Source of the DNA: Streptomyces orinoci
GTDB lineage: Bacteria; Actinomycetota; Actinomycetes; Streptomycetales; Streptomycetaceae
Reading direction: 5' to 3'
Assembly: GCF_003121295.1 (NCBI RefSeq)
Contig: NZ_PHNC01000031.1
Span: forward strand, 1,366,439-1,430,438
DNA length: 64,000 nt
The notes beneath the pieces were generated by a model. That model was given only the letters and a program-made list of their open reading frames with translations. It made no database searches and was not told the DNA's origin. Both the position numbers and the translations under genes were made by a program. Shown here piece by piece: positions 42,915 through 51,254 of this stretch (its first letter is position 1; each line of letters begins with the position of its first letter).

Positions 42915-44189
42915 GTGAAGCGTGGGCTCATAGCGGCGACGGGTGTCGTGGCCATGTTGGTGAGTGTTGCTGCCTGTGGGTCCAGTGGCGGCGACGACAA
43001 GGACGGCGATTCCGGTTCCGGCAAGGGCAAGACGCTGACCGTCTGGTTTATGGACGGCTCCAACCCGGCCGGCTGGACCAAGTCCGTACAGGCCGAGTTC
43101 GAGCAGAAGACCGGCGCCAAGCTCAATATCCAGGTCCAGAAGTGGGACGGCATCCAGCAGAAGCTGACCACGGCGCTCTCCGAGTCCAGCCCGCCGGATG
43201 TCTTCGAGGTGGGCAACACCCAGACCCCGTCCTACGCCCAGACCGGCGGCCTGGCCGAACTCGACGGTCTCAAGAAGGAGATCGGCCAGGACTGGACCGA
43301 ATCCCTCAATAAATCCGCCGAGTTCGAGGGCAAGCAGTATGCCGCCCCCTGGTGGGCCGCCAACCGGGTGGTCATCTACAACAAGAAGATCTGGGCCGAC
43401 GCCGGCATCAAGGATGTGCCCAGGACCCGGGCCGAGTTCTTCAAGGACCTCCAGGCCATCGGCAAGCAGGACGGCGTGGAGCCGCTCTACCTCCCCGGCC
43501 AGAACTGGTACTTCTTCGACGGGCTGACCATTGGCACCGGTGCCGACCTGGTGAAGAAGGACGGCAATAAGTACGTCTCCAACCTCGCCGACCCCAAGGT
43601 CGCCAAGGCCATGGACATCTACAAGCAGTACCAGGCGTTCAGCAAGGCCCCCAAGGACAAGGACGAGGCCACCCCGCAGCAGGCCGATGTCTTCGCCAAG
43701 GGCAGGACCGGCGCCTTTATCGGCATGGGCTGGGAGGCGCAGACCGCCATCAAGGCCAACCCGGCCATCGAAAAGGACCTGGGCTACTTCGCCATTCCGG
43801 GGGAAAGCGCCGACAAGCCCGAGGGCGTCTTCCTCGGCGGCTCCAACCTGGCCATCGCCGAGAACAGCAAAAAGCAGGCCCTGGCCAAGGAGTTCCTGAA
43901 GATCGCGCTGTCCGACAAGAACGAGGGCGCGCTGGCCCATGAGGCCGGGCTGATCCCCAACAAGTCCTCGCTGCTCTCCCAGGTACAGGCCAACTCCGCC
44001 GGTGCGGCGGGCGCCCCGGCCGCCAAGGGCGGCGGCACCACCCCGCTGATCCCCGAGTGGGCCGCGGTGGAGAACGCCCCCAACCCCATCAAGACCTATA
44101 TGACCGCGGTGCTCGGCGGCGCCTCGCCGGAGCAGGCGGCCAAGCAGGTCGAGGGCGAGATCAACAAGCGGCTCAGCCAGAAGTCATGA
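42915..44189 (+). CDS. dasA: DasA, chitobiose ABC transporter lipoprotein
   Basis: 424 residues. The signal peptide ends in the lipobox VAAC with the lipidated Cys at 21 (MLVSVAACGSS). The body is a family 1 extracellular solute-binding protein (WFMDGSNPAGWTKSVQAEFE, PWWAANRVVIYNKKIWADAG). In Streptomyces DasA captures N,N'-diacetylchitobiose from chitin. I prefer the GTG at 42915, 8 bases after GAGGAGAG, over the GTG at 42906. It is first in dasABC and under DasR control. Confidence 0.95.
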   Translation: MKRGLIAATGVVAMLVSVAACGSSGGDDKDGDSGSGKGKTLTVWFMDGSNPAGWTKSVQAEFEQKTGAKLNIQVQKWDGIQQKLTTALSESSPPDVFEVGNTQTPSYAQTGGLAELDGLKKEIGQDWTESLNKSAEFEGKQYAAPWWAANRVVIYNKKIWADAGIKDVPRTRAEFFKDLQAIGKQDGVEPLYLPGQNWYFFDGLTIGTGADLVKKDGNKYVSNLADPKVAKAMDIYKQYQAFSKAPKDKDEATPQQADVFAKGRTGAFIGMGWEAQTAIKANPAIEKDLGYFAIPGESADKPEGVFLGGSNLAIAENSKKQALAKEFLKIALSDKNEGALAHEAGLIPNKSSLLSQVQANSAGAAGAPAAKGGGTTPLIPEWAAVENAPNPIKTYMTAVLGGASPEQAAKQVEGEINKRLSQKS

Positions 44190-44284
44190 CCTGAGAGAAG
44201 GTTCCGGGCCGGGGACCGGCAGGGGTCCCCGGCCCGGCCATGCACCAACGCAGCACCGTTCGACAGGGGAGAAGGCGGACGACG

Positions 44285-45262
44285 ATGTCAGCGCAGACCG
44301 AAGAGGCGGCCGTCCGGCCCGCCGCCGGGGACGGCAAGGGCGGTGCGCCGCCGCCGGAGAGCCCGCGCGGCAGGCCCCTCCCCGGCGTCCCGTATCTGCT
44401 GATCCTCCCCACCGCCGTGCTCACCGTGGGGGTGCTGGGCTGGACGCTGGTGCAGAACGGCCTGATGTCCTTCCAGACGCTCAACCCCCGGCAGCTCATC
44501 CGGCATGTCACCGAGTGGACCGGCATCGACAACTACCGGGAGCAGCTGACCAGTTCGGAGTTCTGGCATGTCGCCGCCCGCTCGCTGGTGTTCACCGCCG
44601 TCAATGTGGTGCTGATCATGCTGCTGGGCTGTGCCATCGGCCTGCTGCTGGCCCGGCTGGGCAGCAAGCTGCGGCTGCTGCTCTCGGCGGCGCTGGTGCT
44701 GGCCTGGGCGATGCCCGTGGTGGCCGCGACCACCGTCTTCCAGTGGCTCTTCGACCAGCGCTTCGGCGTGGTCAACTATGCGCTGGACAAGCTGGGATGG
44801 CATTCCATGCACGGCTACAGCTGGACCAGCGGACAGCTCTCCACCTTCTTTGTGATCACCGTGCTGATCGTCTGGCAGTCGGTGCCCTTTGTGGCCGTCA
44901 ACCTCTATGCGGCCACCACCACCATCCCCAGGGAGCTCTATGAGGCGGCCGCGCTGGACGGGGCCACCGCCTGGCGCCGGTTCACCTCGGTGACCTTTCC
45001 CTTCCTCAAGCCGTTCTTCCTGGCCACCACCTTCCTCGAAGTCATCTGGATCTTCAAGGCGTTCACCCAGGTCTTCGCCGTCAACGAGGGCGGCCCGGAC
45101 CGGCTCACCGAGACCCTGCCGGTCTATGCCTTCCAGGAGGGCATGGGCAGCCAGCACTTCGGGGTGGGCGCGGCGATCTCCATCCTGACCATAGTGATGC
45201 TGCTGGCCATGACCGCGTACTACCTGCGGCTGGTGCTCAAGCAGGAGGAGGACGAACTGTGA
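44285..45262 (+). CDS. dasB: DasB, sugar ABC transporter permease
   Basis: 325 residues with six membrane helices after a Gly/Pro-rich cytoplasmic N-terminus. The EAA loop is YEAAALDGATAWRRFTSVTFPFLKP, which docks with an ATPase (MsiK in Streptomyces, encoded elsewhere; no ATPase gene is in this operon). GGAGAAGG precedes the ATG at 44285. It overlaps dasC by 4 bases. Confidence 0.93.
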   Translation: MSAQTEEAAVRPAAGDGKGGAPPPESPRGRPLPGVPYLLILPTAVLTVGVLGWTLVQNGLMSFQTLNPRQLIRHVTEWTGIDNYREQLTSSEFWHVAARSLVFTAVNVVLIMLLGCAIGLLLARLGSKLRLLLSAALVLAWAMPVVAATTVFQWLFDQRFGVVNYALDKLGWHSMHGYSWTSGQLSTFFVITVLIVWQSVPFVAVNLYAATTTIPRELYEAAALDGATAWRRFTSVTFPFLKPFFLATTFLEVIWIFKAFTQVFAVNEGGPDRLTETLPVYAFQEGMGSQHFGVGAAISILTIVMLLAMTAYYLRLVLKQEEDEL

Positions 45263-46089
45263 GGCGCTCGGTGCTCGGCCGGATCTGGCCGGGGGTGACG
45301 GCGGTCCTGCTCTCGCTGGGCTTCGCCTTCCCCGTCTACTGGATGTTCGCCACCGCCTTCAAGGCCAACAAGGACGTGGTCAGCGAGACACCCGTCTGGT
45401 TCCCCACCAGCCCCACCCTGGAGCACTTCCAACGGGCCGTGCACGCCGACGGGTTCTGGACCTTTGTCGGCAACTCGCTCACCGTCACCCTGGCCGCGGT
45501 GGCGCTGTCCCTGGTGATCGCCCTGCTGGCCTCCTTCGCCATCGCCCGGATGCGTTTCAAGGGGCGCAAGAGCTTCATCCTGGTGATGATGATGGCGCAG
45601 ATGGCGCCCTGGGAGGTCATGGCGCTGGCCTACTACATGATCGTGCGCGATGCGGACCTGCTCAACAGCCTCACCCCGCTGATCGCCGTCTACACCGTGA
45701 TGGTGCTGCCGTTCAGTGTGCTCACCCTGCGCGGCTATGTGGCCGCGGTGCCCAGGGAGTTGGAGGAGTCCGCCATGGTGGACGGCTGCACCCGCTTCCA
45801 GGCCTTCCGCCGGGTGATCTTCCCGCTGCTGGCGCCCGGGGTGATGGCCACCTCGCTCTTCGGTTTCATCACCACCTGGAACGAGTACCCCTATGTACTG
45901 ATCCTCAACAAGGACCCGGGCGCCCAGACCCTGCCGGTCTGGATCACCGGGTTCCGCACCGCCTTCGGCGACGACTGGGGGGCCACCATGGCGGCGTCCT
46001 CGCTGTTCGCCCTTCCGGTGCTCGTCCTGTTCATCGTTCTCCAGCGCAAGGCAGTCGGCGGCCTTACCTCCGGCGCAGTGAAGGGCTAG
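45259..46089 (+). CDS. dasC: DasC, sugar ABC transporter permease
   Basis: 276 residues with six membrane helices. The EAA loop is EESAMVDGCTRFQAFRRVIFP. It pairs with DasB to form the channel for chitobiose uptake. The GTG start overlaps the dasB TGA (GTGA), and the hexosaminidase gene starts 10 bases after its stop, so sugar import and hydrolysis are cotranscribed. Confidence 0.93.
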   Translation: MRRSVLGRIWPGVTAVLLSLGFAFPVYWMFATAFKANKDVVSETPVWFPTSPTLEHFQRAVHADGFWTFVGNSLTVTLAAVALSLVIALLASFAIARMRFKGRKSFILVMMMAQMAPWEVMALAYYMIVRDADLLNSLTPLIAVYTVMVLPFSVLTLRGYVAAVPRELEESAMVDGCTRFQAFRRVIFPLLAPGVMATSLFGFITTWNEYPYVLILNKDPGAQTLPVWITGFRTAFGDDWGATMAASSLFALPVLVLFIVLQRKAVGGLTSGAVKG

Positions 46090-46099
46090 TACGCATTCC

Positions 46100-47584
46100 A
46101 TGGACTCCCAGCTCAACCGTGACGCACTGACCGTCCTCCAGCCCGGCTTCGCCGGCACCACCGCCCCCGACTGGCTGCTGCGGCGGCTGGGCGAAGGGCT
46201 GGGCGCGGTGGGGGTGTTCGGCCGCAATATCGTCTCCGCCGCCCAACTGACCGAGCTCACCGCGCGGTTGCGGGCCGAGCGGGAGGATGTGCTGGTGGCC
46301 ATCGACGAGGAGGGCGGCGATGTCACCCGGCTGGAGGTGCGCACCGGCTCCTCCTTCCCGGGCAATCTGGCCCTGGGCACCGTGGACGACACCGGGCTGA
46401 CCCGGGACGTCGCCGCCGAACTGGGCCGCCGGCTGGCCGAGTGCGGGGTCACCTTCAACTGGGCGCCCTCCGCGGACGTCAACTCCGACCCGGACAACCC
46501 GGTCATCGGCGTACGCTCCTTCGGCGCCGACCCGGAGCTGGTGGCCCGGCACACCGCGGCCTATGTACGGGGCATGCAGTCATCCGGAGTCGCCACCTGC
46601 GTCAAGCACTTCCCCGGGCACGGGGACACGGCGGTGGACTCGCACCATGACCTGCCCCGGGTGGAGGTGGACCTCCAGACGCTGCGGGAACGGGAGTTGG
46701 TGCCGTTCCGGGCGGCGGTGGCGGCCGGGGCCAAGGCGGTGATGAGCGCCCATGTACTGGTACCGGCGCTGGATCCCCGGCTGCCCGGCACCCTCAGCCC
46801 GGCGGTGCTGCACGGCCTGCTGCGGGCCCCGGCCGAGGAGGGCGGGCTGGGCTTCGACGGGCTGATCGTCACCGATGGCATCGAGATGAAGGCCATCGCC
46901 GAGGGCTATGGCCTGGAGCGGGGCACCGTGCTGGCCATCGCCGCCGGGGCGGACGCCATCTGTGTCGGCGGCGGGCTGTGCGACGAGGACACCGTGCTAC
47001 GGCTGCGGGACGCCCTGGTACAGGCCGTCCGCCAGGGGGAGTTGGCGGAGGAACGGCTGGCCGACGCGGCGGCACGGGTACGGGCCCTGGCCCGCTGGAC
47101 CTTGGGAGCGGGCGCCGCGGCGGGGACGGCGCCCGCCCCCGAGGTGGGCCTTGTCGCGGCCCGGCGGGCGCTGCGGGTCACCGCCTCGGCGGACTGGGCA
47201 CCGCTGACCGCGCCCGCCTATGTCGCGGCCTTCACCCCGGTGGCCAATATCGCGGTCGGCGATGAGACCCCCTGGGGTGTGGGTGCCGAACTGGCCCGGC
47301 TGCTGCCCGGCACCGAGACCGGCACCCATGGCCCGGAGGACGCCGGGGTGGAGCGGGTGCTGGCCGCGGCGGGGGAGCGGCGGGTCGTCGCCGTGGTGCG
47401 GGACGCGCACCGCCATCGCTGGATGGCCGAGGGCCTGGCCCAGCTGCTGGCCGTCCGCCCGGACACGGTCGTGGTGGAGATGGGGCTCAACCAGGCGCCC
47501 CCTGCTGGGGCGTTGCATATCGCCACCCATGGCGCGGCCCGGGTTTGCGGCACCGCCGCCGCGGAGGTGATCGCCGGCGGTTAG
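46100..47584 (+). CDS. Family 3 glycoside hydrolase, beta-N-acetylhexosaminidase
   Basis: 494 residues. The NagZ-like motif KHFPGHGDTAVDSHHDLP carries the catalytic Asp/His, and the nucleophile Asp is in GLIVTDGIEMKAI. It lacks a signal peptide, so it should cleave imported chitobiose to GlcNAc in the cytoplasm, consistent with its place after dasABC (dasD in S. griseus nomenclature). The C-terminal ~150 residues form the second GH3 domain. An intergenic repeat begins at the stop codon. Confidence 0.92.
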   Translation: MDSQLNRDALTVLQPGFAGTTAPDWLLRRLGEGLGAVGVFGRNIVSAAQLTELTARLRAEREDVLVAIDEEGGDVTRLEVRTGSSFPGNLALGTVDDTGLTRDVAAELGRRLAECGVTFNWAPSADVNSDPDNPVIGVRSFGADPELVARHTAAYVRGMQSSGVATCVKHFPGHGDTAVDSHHDLPRVEVDLQTLRERELVPFRAAVAAGAKAVMSAHVLVPALDPRLPGTLSPAVLHGLLRAPAEEGGLGFDGLIVTDGIEMKAIAEGYGLERGTVLAIAAGADAICVGGGLCDEDTVLRLRDALVQAVRQGELAEERLADAAARVRALARWTLGAGAAAGTAPAPEVGLVAARRALRVTASADWAPLTAPAYVAAFTPVANIAVGDETPWGVGAELARLLPGTETGTHGPEDAGVERVLAAAGERRVVAVVRDAHRHRWMAEGLAQLLAVRPDTVVVEMGLNQAPPAGALHIATHGAARVCGTAAAEVIAGG

Positions 47585-47645
47585 GGGCGCCCCATCAGGG
47601 GCGCGGGGAACTGCGCGACCAGCCAAATACGGCCCGCACGCGACA
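47584..47645. repeat. Intergenic repeat, short form, copy 5
   Basis: ggggcgccccatcaggggcg, then cggggaactgcgcgaccagc and acggcccgcacgcgaca. It begins at the last base of the hexosaminidase stop codon. Confidence 0.75.
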
Positions 47646-47726
47646 GATGACCCCAGTAGAAGCCCACCCCCAACTCCGCGCCGGGTAACGGGTGGCGCGT
47701 GCCCCGAAACGGCGCCGACGCGCGAA

Positions 47727-48512
47727 CTACAACCCCTGCCAGGCCGGCTTCGCCGCATAGGTAGCGCGGAAGTAGTCCGCGAGCTTCAACTTCGCGGCGG
47801 CCGCCTCATCGACCACCACCGTCGCATGCGGATGCAACTGGAGCGCCGACGCCGGCACCAGCGCGGAGACCGGCCCCTCCACCGACGCCGCCACCGCATC
47901 CGCCTTGCCCGCCCCCGTGGCCAGCAGCACCAGATGCCGGGCCTCCAGGATGGTGCCGATGCCCTGGGTGATGACATGGTGCGGCACCTGGTCGATGTCG
48001 CCGTCGAAGAAGCGGGCGTTGTCCACCCGGGTCTGCTCGGTGAGGGTCTTGATCCGGGTGCGCGAGGCCAGCGAGGAGCAGGGCTCATTGAAGCCGATGT
48101 GCCCGTCGGTGCCGATGCCCAGCAGCTGCAGGTCCACCCCGCCGGCCTCGGCCAGCGCCCGGTCATAGGCGTCACAGGCGCCCTGGACGTCCTCGGCCGT
48201 GCCATCCGGGCCCATAAAGGAGTCCACGGTCAGCCCCAGCGGCTCCACCACCTGGCGCAGCACCGTGGAGCGGTAGGACTCCGGGTGGTCGGCGGGCAGC
48301 CCGACATATTCGTCGAGCTGGCAGATGCGGGCCCGCGAGGGGTCCACGGCGCCCGACCGGACCTTGGCCTGAAGCGCCTGATAGACGGGCAGCGGGGTGG
48401 AGCCGGTGGCCACCCCGAGCAGGGCGTCGGGCTTACGGCGCAGCAGGGCGGCGATGGCCTCCGCGATGAGCTCGCCGCCTGCCTTGGCGTCCGGGACGAT
48501 GACAACTTCCAC
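47727..48512 (-). CDS. nagB: Glucosamine-6-phosphate deaminase
   Basis: 261 residues, the standard length. It converts GlcN6P to fructose 6-phosphate and ammonia, the last step of GlcNAc use. Motifs are GVATGSTPLPVY, CQLDEYVGLP (catalytic Asp), LQLLGIGTDGHIGFNEP (catalytic His) and ALVPASALQLH. The GTG at 48512 (VEVVIVPDAKAGG) matches family starts. It is a known DasR target; a dre-like site lies 37 bases upstream. Confidence 0.96.
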   Translation of the reverse strand: MEVVIVPDAKAGGELIAEAIAALLRRKPDALLGVATGSTPLPVYQALQAKVRSGAVDPSRARICQLDEYVGLPADHPESYRSTVLRQVVEPLGLTVDSFMGPDGTAEDVQGACDAYDRALAEAGGVDLQLLGIGTDGHIGFNEPCSSLASRTRIKTLTEQTRVDNARFFDGDIDQVPHHVITQGIGTILEARHLVLLATGAGKADAVAASVEGPVSALVPASALQLHPHATVVVDEAAAAKLKLADYFRATYAAKPAWQGL

Positions 48513-48548
48513 GCTGGGGCCTGCCGATCTTGAAGGTGGGTCTTCGAC

Positions 48549-48564
48549 GGTGGTATAGACCAAT
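48549..48564 (-). promoter_or_regulatory. dre-like DasR operator of nagB
   Basis: On the minus strand it reads ATTGGTCTATACCACC, matching the dre consensus ACTGGTCTAGACCAGT at 12 of 16 positions, 37 bases upstream of the nagB start. Confidence 0.7.
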
Positions 48565-48923
48565 CTAACAGAGGCGTCCGGCCCGGTCTCCGGATGGCGG
48601 GGCATGCCAAGGCAGTTGGCTCACGGGGGGCCGGCCGGACCGGTCGCGCACCGGAGGCCGACTCGGGGCCGCGGTGCTGACCGGGACCCTCAACCCGGCC
48701 CGCACCGCAGCCCGGAGCGATATCGGCCGGTCCGCCGGAACGGGGTGTGCGGGCCCCGGGGCGGGGAGCGGCCGAGCGGAGGCCGGGCGCGGTCAGGGCA
48801 GAGAGCGCCGGGCCTCGATCCGCCCTCCGGTGCGGGGAGAGCGGAAGCCGTGCGCACATTGTGGACTAGACCATTCCTGGCTGTCCATGCCCGTGCACGG
48901 CCGGAAAGCGGCACCCGACCCTC
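48565..48923. other. Long GC-rich intergenic stretch
   Basis: The nagB-kinase gap is 508 bases. Beyond the dre site and the repeat/promoter at its right end I see no gene here. The kinase frame stays open through it, but its codon use and Arg/Gly/Pro-rich content (PVAHRRPTRGRGADRD) look non-coding. Confidence 0.4.
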
Positions 48924-48937
48924 CGGCACCACCGCTT

Positions 48938-48995
48938 CGGCGGAGCCGTACCACCGGCCGTCGGCGGAGCCGCACCACCGCCGTCGGCGGAGCCG
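48938..48995. repeat. Short tandem repeat before the histidine kinase gene
   Basis: Units beginning cggcggagccg: 48938-48961 (24 bases, ...taccaccggccgt), 48962-48984 (23 bases, ...caccaccgccgt) and a partial 48985-48995. A degenerate part unit lies at 48924-48937. Confidence 0.7.
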
Positions 48996-49007
48996 GGGGA
49001 GAGGAAC

Positions 49008-49013
49008 TAGGCT
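49008..49013 (+). promoter_or_regulatory. Possible -10 element for a leaderless kinase transcript
   Basis: TAGGCT ends 7 bases before the GTG at 49021, so transcription could start on or next to that codon. There is no Shine-Dalgarno at a proper distance from the GTG, which agrees with leaderless translation. The -35 is unclear. Confidence 0.4.
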
Positions 49014-49020
49014 CACAGAC

Positions 49021-50499
49021 GTGCCCTCCATGAACGACCTCGTACGCCAGCACACCACCCTCGACGACTCCGACCTGGAGTGGCTCCATCTGCTGGTCTC
49101 GGAGTGGCAGCTGCTCTCCGACCTCTCCTTCGCCGACCTGGTGCTGTGGATCCCCACCATGGACGGCACCCGCTATGTCTCGGTCGCCCAGATGCGTCCC
49201 AACACCGGCCCCACCTCGTACCAGAACGACATGGTCGGCCATCTGGTGCCGCGCGGCCGCCGCCCCATGCTGGACGCCGCCCTGGACGAGGGGCGGATTG
49301 TGCGCGAGGGCGATCCGGAGTGGCGCGAGGAGGTGCCGGTGCGGGTGGAGTCCATCCCGGTCCGCCGGGAGGGCCGGGTGCTGGGAGTGATCGCCCGCAA
49401 TACCAATCTGCTGACCGTGCGCACCCCCAGCCGGCTGGAGCTCACCTATCTGCAGAGCGCCTCCGACCTCGCCCAGATGATCGCCGCCGGGGCCTTTCCC
49501 TTCCCTGGGCAACAAGTCGACATGGACGCCTCGCCACGGGCCGGTGACGGACTGATCCGGCTGGATGCGGACGGCATCGTCCAGTACGCCAGCCCCAATG
49601 CGCTCTCCGCCTACCACCGGCTGGGGCTGGCCGCCGACCTCGTGGGGCATCATCTGGGCGAGACCACCGCTCAGTTGGCACCCTCCCGGGGCCCGGTGGA
49701 CGAGGGCCTGGCCAAACTCGCCAGCGGCTGGGCACCCCGGGAATTCGAGGTGGAGGCCAATGGCGGAGTCATCCAACTGCGGGCGATTCCCCTCAAACCC
49801 AAGGGAAATCACATCGGTTCACTGGTGCTGCTGCGCGATGTGACCGAACTGCGGCGCCGCGAGCGGGAATTGATCACCAAGGACGCCACCATCCGGGAGA
49901 TCCATCACCGGGTGAAGAACAATTTGCAGACCGTGGCCGCCCTGCTGCGCCTCCAGGCCCGCCGGATCTCCTCGGCGGAGGGCCGGGAGGCGCTGGAGGA
50001 GGCGGTCCGCCGGGTCGGCTCCATTGCGATCGTCCATGAAACGCTGTCGCAGAACCTTGACGAGCGGGTGGAGTTCGACGAAATCGCCGACCGGGTGCTG
50101 GCCATGGTTTCCGAGATCTCCCCGGGCCGGGTGACCACCCGGCGGACGGGCCGCTTCGGAATCCTGGACGCCGAGGTCGCCACTCCGCTGTCCATGGTGC
50201 TGACCGAGTTGCTGCAGAACGCGCTGGAGCATGGGTTCGGGGCGGGGGAGCGGGGCACCGTCGAGGTCACCGCGGTGCGCGGCGGCAGCCGGACGGACGC
50301 CCGGTTGCTGATCTCCGTCCAGGACGACGGGCGGGGCCTGCCCGAGGGCTTCGATCCGCAGCGCGCGGGGAACCTGGGGCTGCAGATCGTCCGGACGCTG
50401 GTGGAGGGGGAGTTGGGCGGCACCTTCGATATGCGGCCGGCCACCGAGCGCGGCACCAGGGTGGTGCTGGACATTCCGGTACGGGCGGAGAAACCGTAG
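49021..50499 (+). CDS. PAS-containing sensor histidine kinase, HisKA_2 type
   Basis: 492 residues, soluble. An N-terminal GAF-like sensor (WQLLSDLSFADLVLWIPT) is followed by a PAS domain (about 175-280, GLIRLDADGIVQYASPNALS) and a HisKA_2 phosphoacceptor helix IREIHHRVKNNLQTVAALLR with H295/H296. The ATPase domain has the N box TELLQNALEHGF and G box DDGRGLP. No response regulator gene is adjacent, so it is an orphan kinase. Start is GTG 49021 or ATG 49030. Confidence 0.92.
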   Translation: MPSMNDLVRQHTTLDDSDLEWLHLLVSEWQLLSDLSFADLVLWIPTMDGTRYVSVAQMRPNTGPTSYQNDMVGHLVPRGRRPMLDAALDEGRIVREGDPEWREEVPVRVESIPVRREGRVLGVIARNTNLLTVRTPSRLELTYLQSASDLAQMIAAGAFPFPGQQVDMDASPRAGDGLIRLDADGIVQYASPNALSAYHRLGLAADLVGHHLGETTAQLAPSRGPVDEGLAKLASGWAPREFEVEANGGVIQLRAIPLKPKGNHIGSLVLLRDVTELRRRERELITKDATIREIHHRVKNNLQTVAALLRLQARRISSAEGREALEEAVRRVGSIAIVHETLSQNLDERVEFDEIADRVLAMVSEISPGRVTTRRTGRFGILDAEVATPLSMVLTELLQNALEHGFGAGERGTVEVTAVRGGSRTDARLLISVQDDGRGLPEGFDPQRAGNLGLQIVRTLVEGELGGTFDMRPATERGTRVVLDIPVRAEKP

Positions 50500-50557
50500 C
50501 GGTGCGGAGAAACCGTAGCCGTTTCGTTGCCGGCCGCGGCCCGGCGGCGCACAGCAC

Positions 50558-50590
50558 TGAGCCCCGGACCTCAAAGAGATCCGGGGCTCA
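50558..50590. terminator. Bidirectional hairpin between the kinase gene and wblE
   Basis: 10-base-pair perfect stem (tgagccccgg and ccggggctca) separating convergent genes. Confidence 0.75.
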
Positions 50591-50667
50591 AAGCTGTCGC
50601 GTGCTCAGCACGGGGGATACTGCGCGCTGCGGCTCGGGGGGCGAGGGCAGTCGTCAGACAGGTGGCG

Positions 50668-50925
50668 TCAGGCGGTCGCGTTGCGCGCCCGGTTGCGAGC
50701 GGCGCGGCGCTTCATGGCGCGGCGCTCGTCCTCGCTGAGGCCACCCCAGACGCCGGAGTCCTGGCCGGACTCGAGCGCCCACTGCAGGCACTGCTCCATC
50801 ACGGGGCAGCGACGGCAGACGGCCTTGGCTTCCTCGATCTGCAGCAGCGCAGGACCGGTGTTGCCGATGGGGAAGAACAGCTCGGGGTCTTCCTCGCGGC
50901 AAACGGCGTTGTGACGCCAGTCCAT
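50668..50925 (-). CDS. wblE: WhiB-family iron-sulfur regulator WblE
   Basis: 85 residues. The four cluster ligands are C9, C37, C40 and C46 (DWRHNAVC, AVCRRCPVMEQC), followed by the GVWGG turn and a basic C-terminal tail (RRAMKRRAARNRARN). It binds a [4Fe-4S] cluster and the main sigma factor; WblE is the WhiB1-type member and is conserved next to this kinase gene. GAGGAG lies ahead of the ATG. Confidence 0.95.
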   Translation of the reverse strand: MDWRHNAVCREEDPELFFPIGNTGPALLQIEEAKAVCRRCPVMEQCLQWALESGQDSGVWGGLSEDERRAMKRRAARNRARNATA

Positions 50926-50977
50926 GGCTGCTCCATCTCCTCGTAATTGCGGCTACGTTGCTACGTTGCTTGTGAAT

Positions 50978-51036
50978 GTGAACGCTTTCACGAATCCCCC
51001 CGCAAGGGAAGGGCCGACCTCCAGTCCTAAGACTGG
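50978..51036. promoter_or_regulatory. wblE upstream region with two inverted repeats
   Basis: GTGAA-cgct-TTCAC (50978-50991) and CCAGTC-ctaa-GACTGG (51021-51036) lie 53 and 96 bases upstream of wblE. Next to the first is the 8-base tandem repeat ctacgttgctacgttg (50963-50978). The 329-base gap 50926-51254 holds no supported gene; an eight-T run lies near 51157-51164. The binding proteins are not known. Confidence 0.45.
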
Positions 51037-51254
51037 TGCGGTCCAGGTAAGTGAGAGGGGGTTCGGGCAATTCAGGGAGCCGAGATGAGCGGCCGTCCCG
51101 ATCGCCAAGAAGAGACTCGCAAACCTCGGCGGCGGATACAACCCCTTCTGGAAAGTTTTTTTTGATTCCTCGGTGTCGGCTAGGTCACAGCCGTACTTCC
51201 AGGGGGTGGAACCCAGCCTAAACGTTCGAGTGGAAGGACTTTCGCCCTCGTCAC

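Noticed and set aside
48938..48995. Short GC-rich repeat units as a CRISPR array
   Set aside because: Units are adjacent without unique spacers.
48604..49020. N-terminal extension of the histidine kinase by 139 residues
   Set aside because: Composition looks non-coding, it crosses a tandem repeat, and homologues start at MNDLVRQH or just before it.
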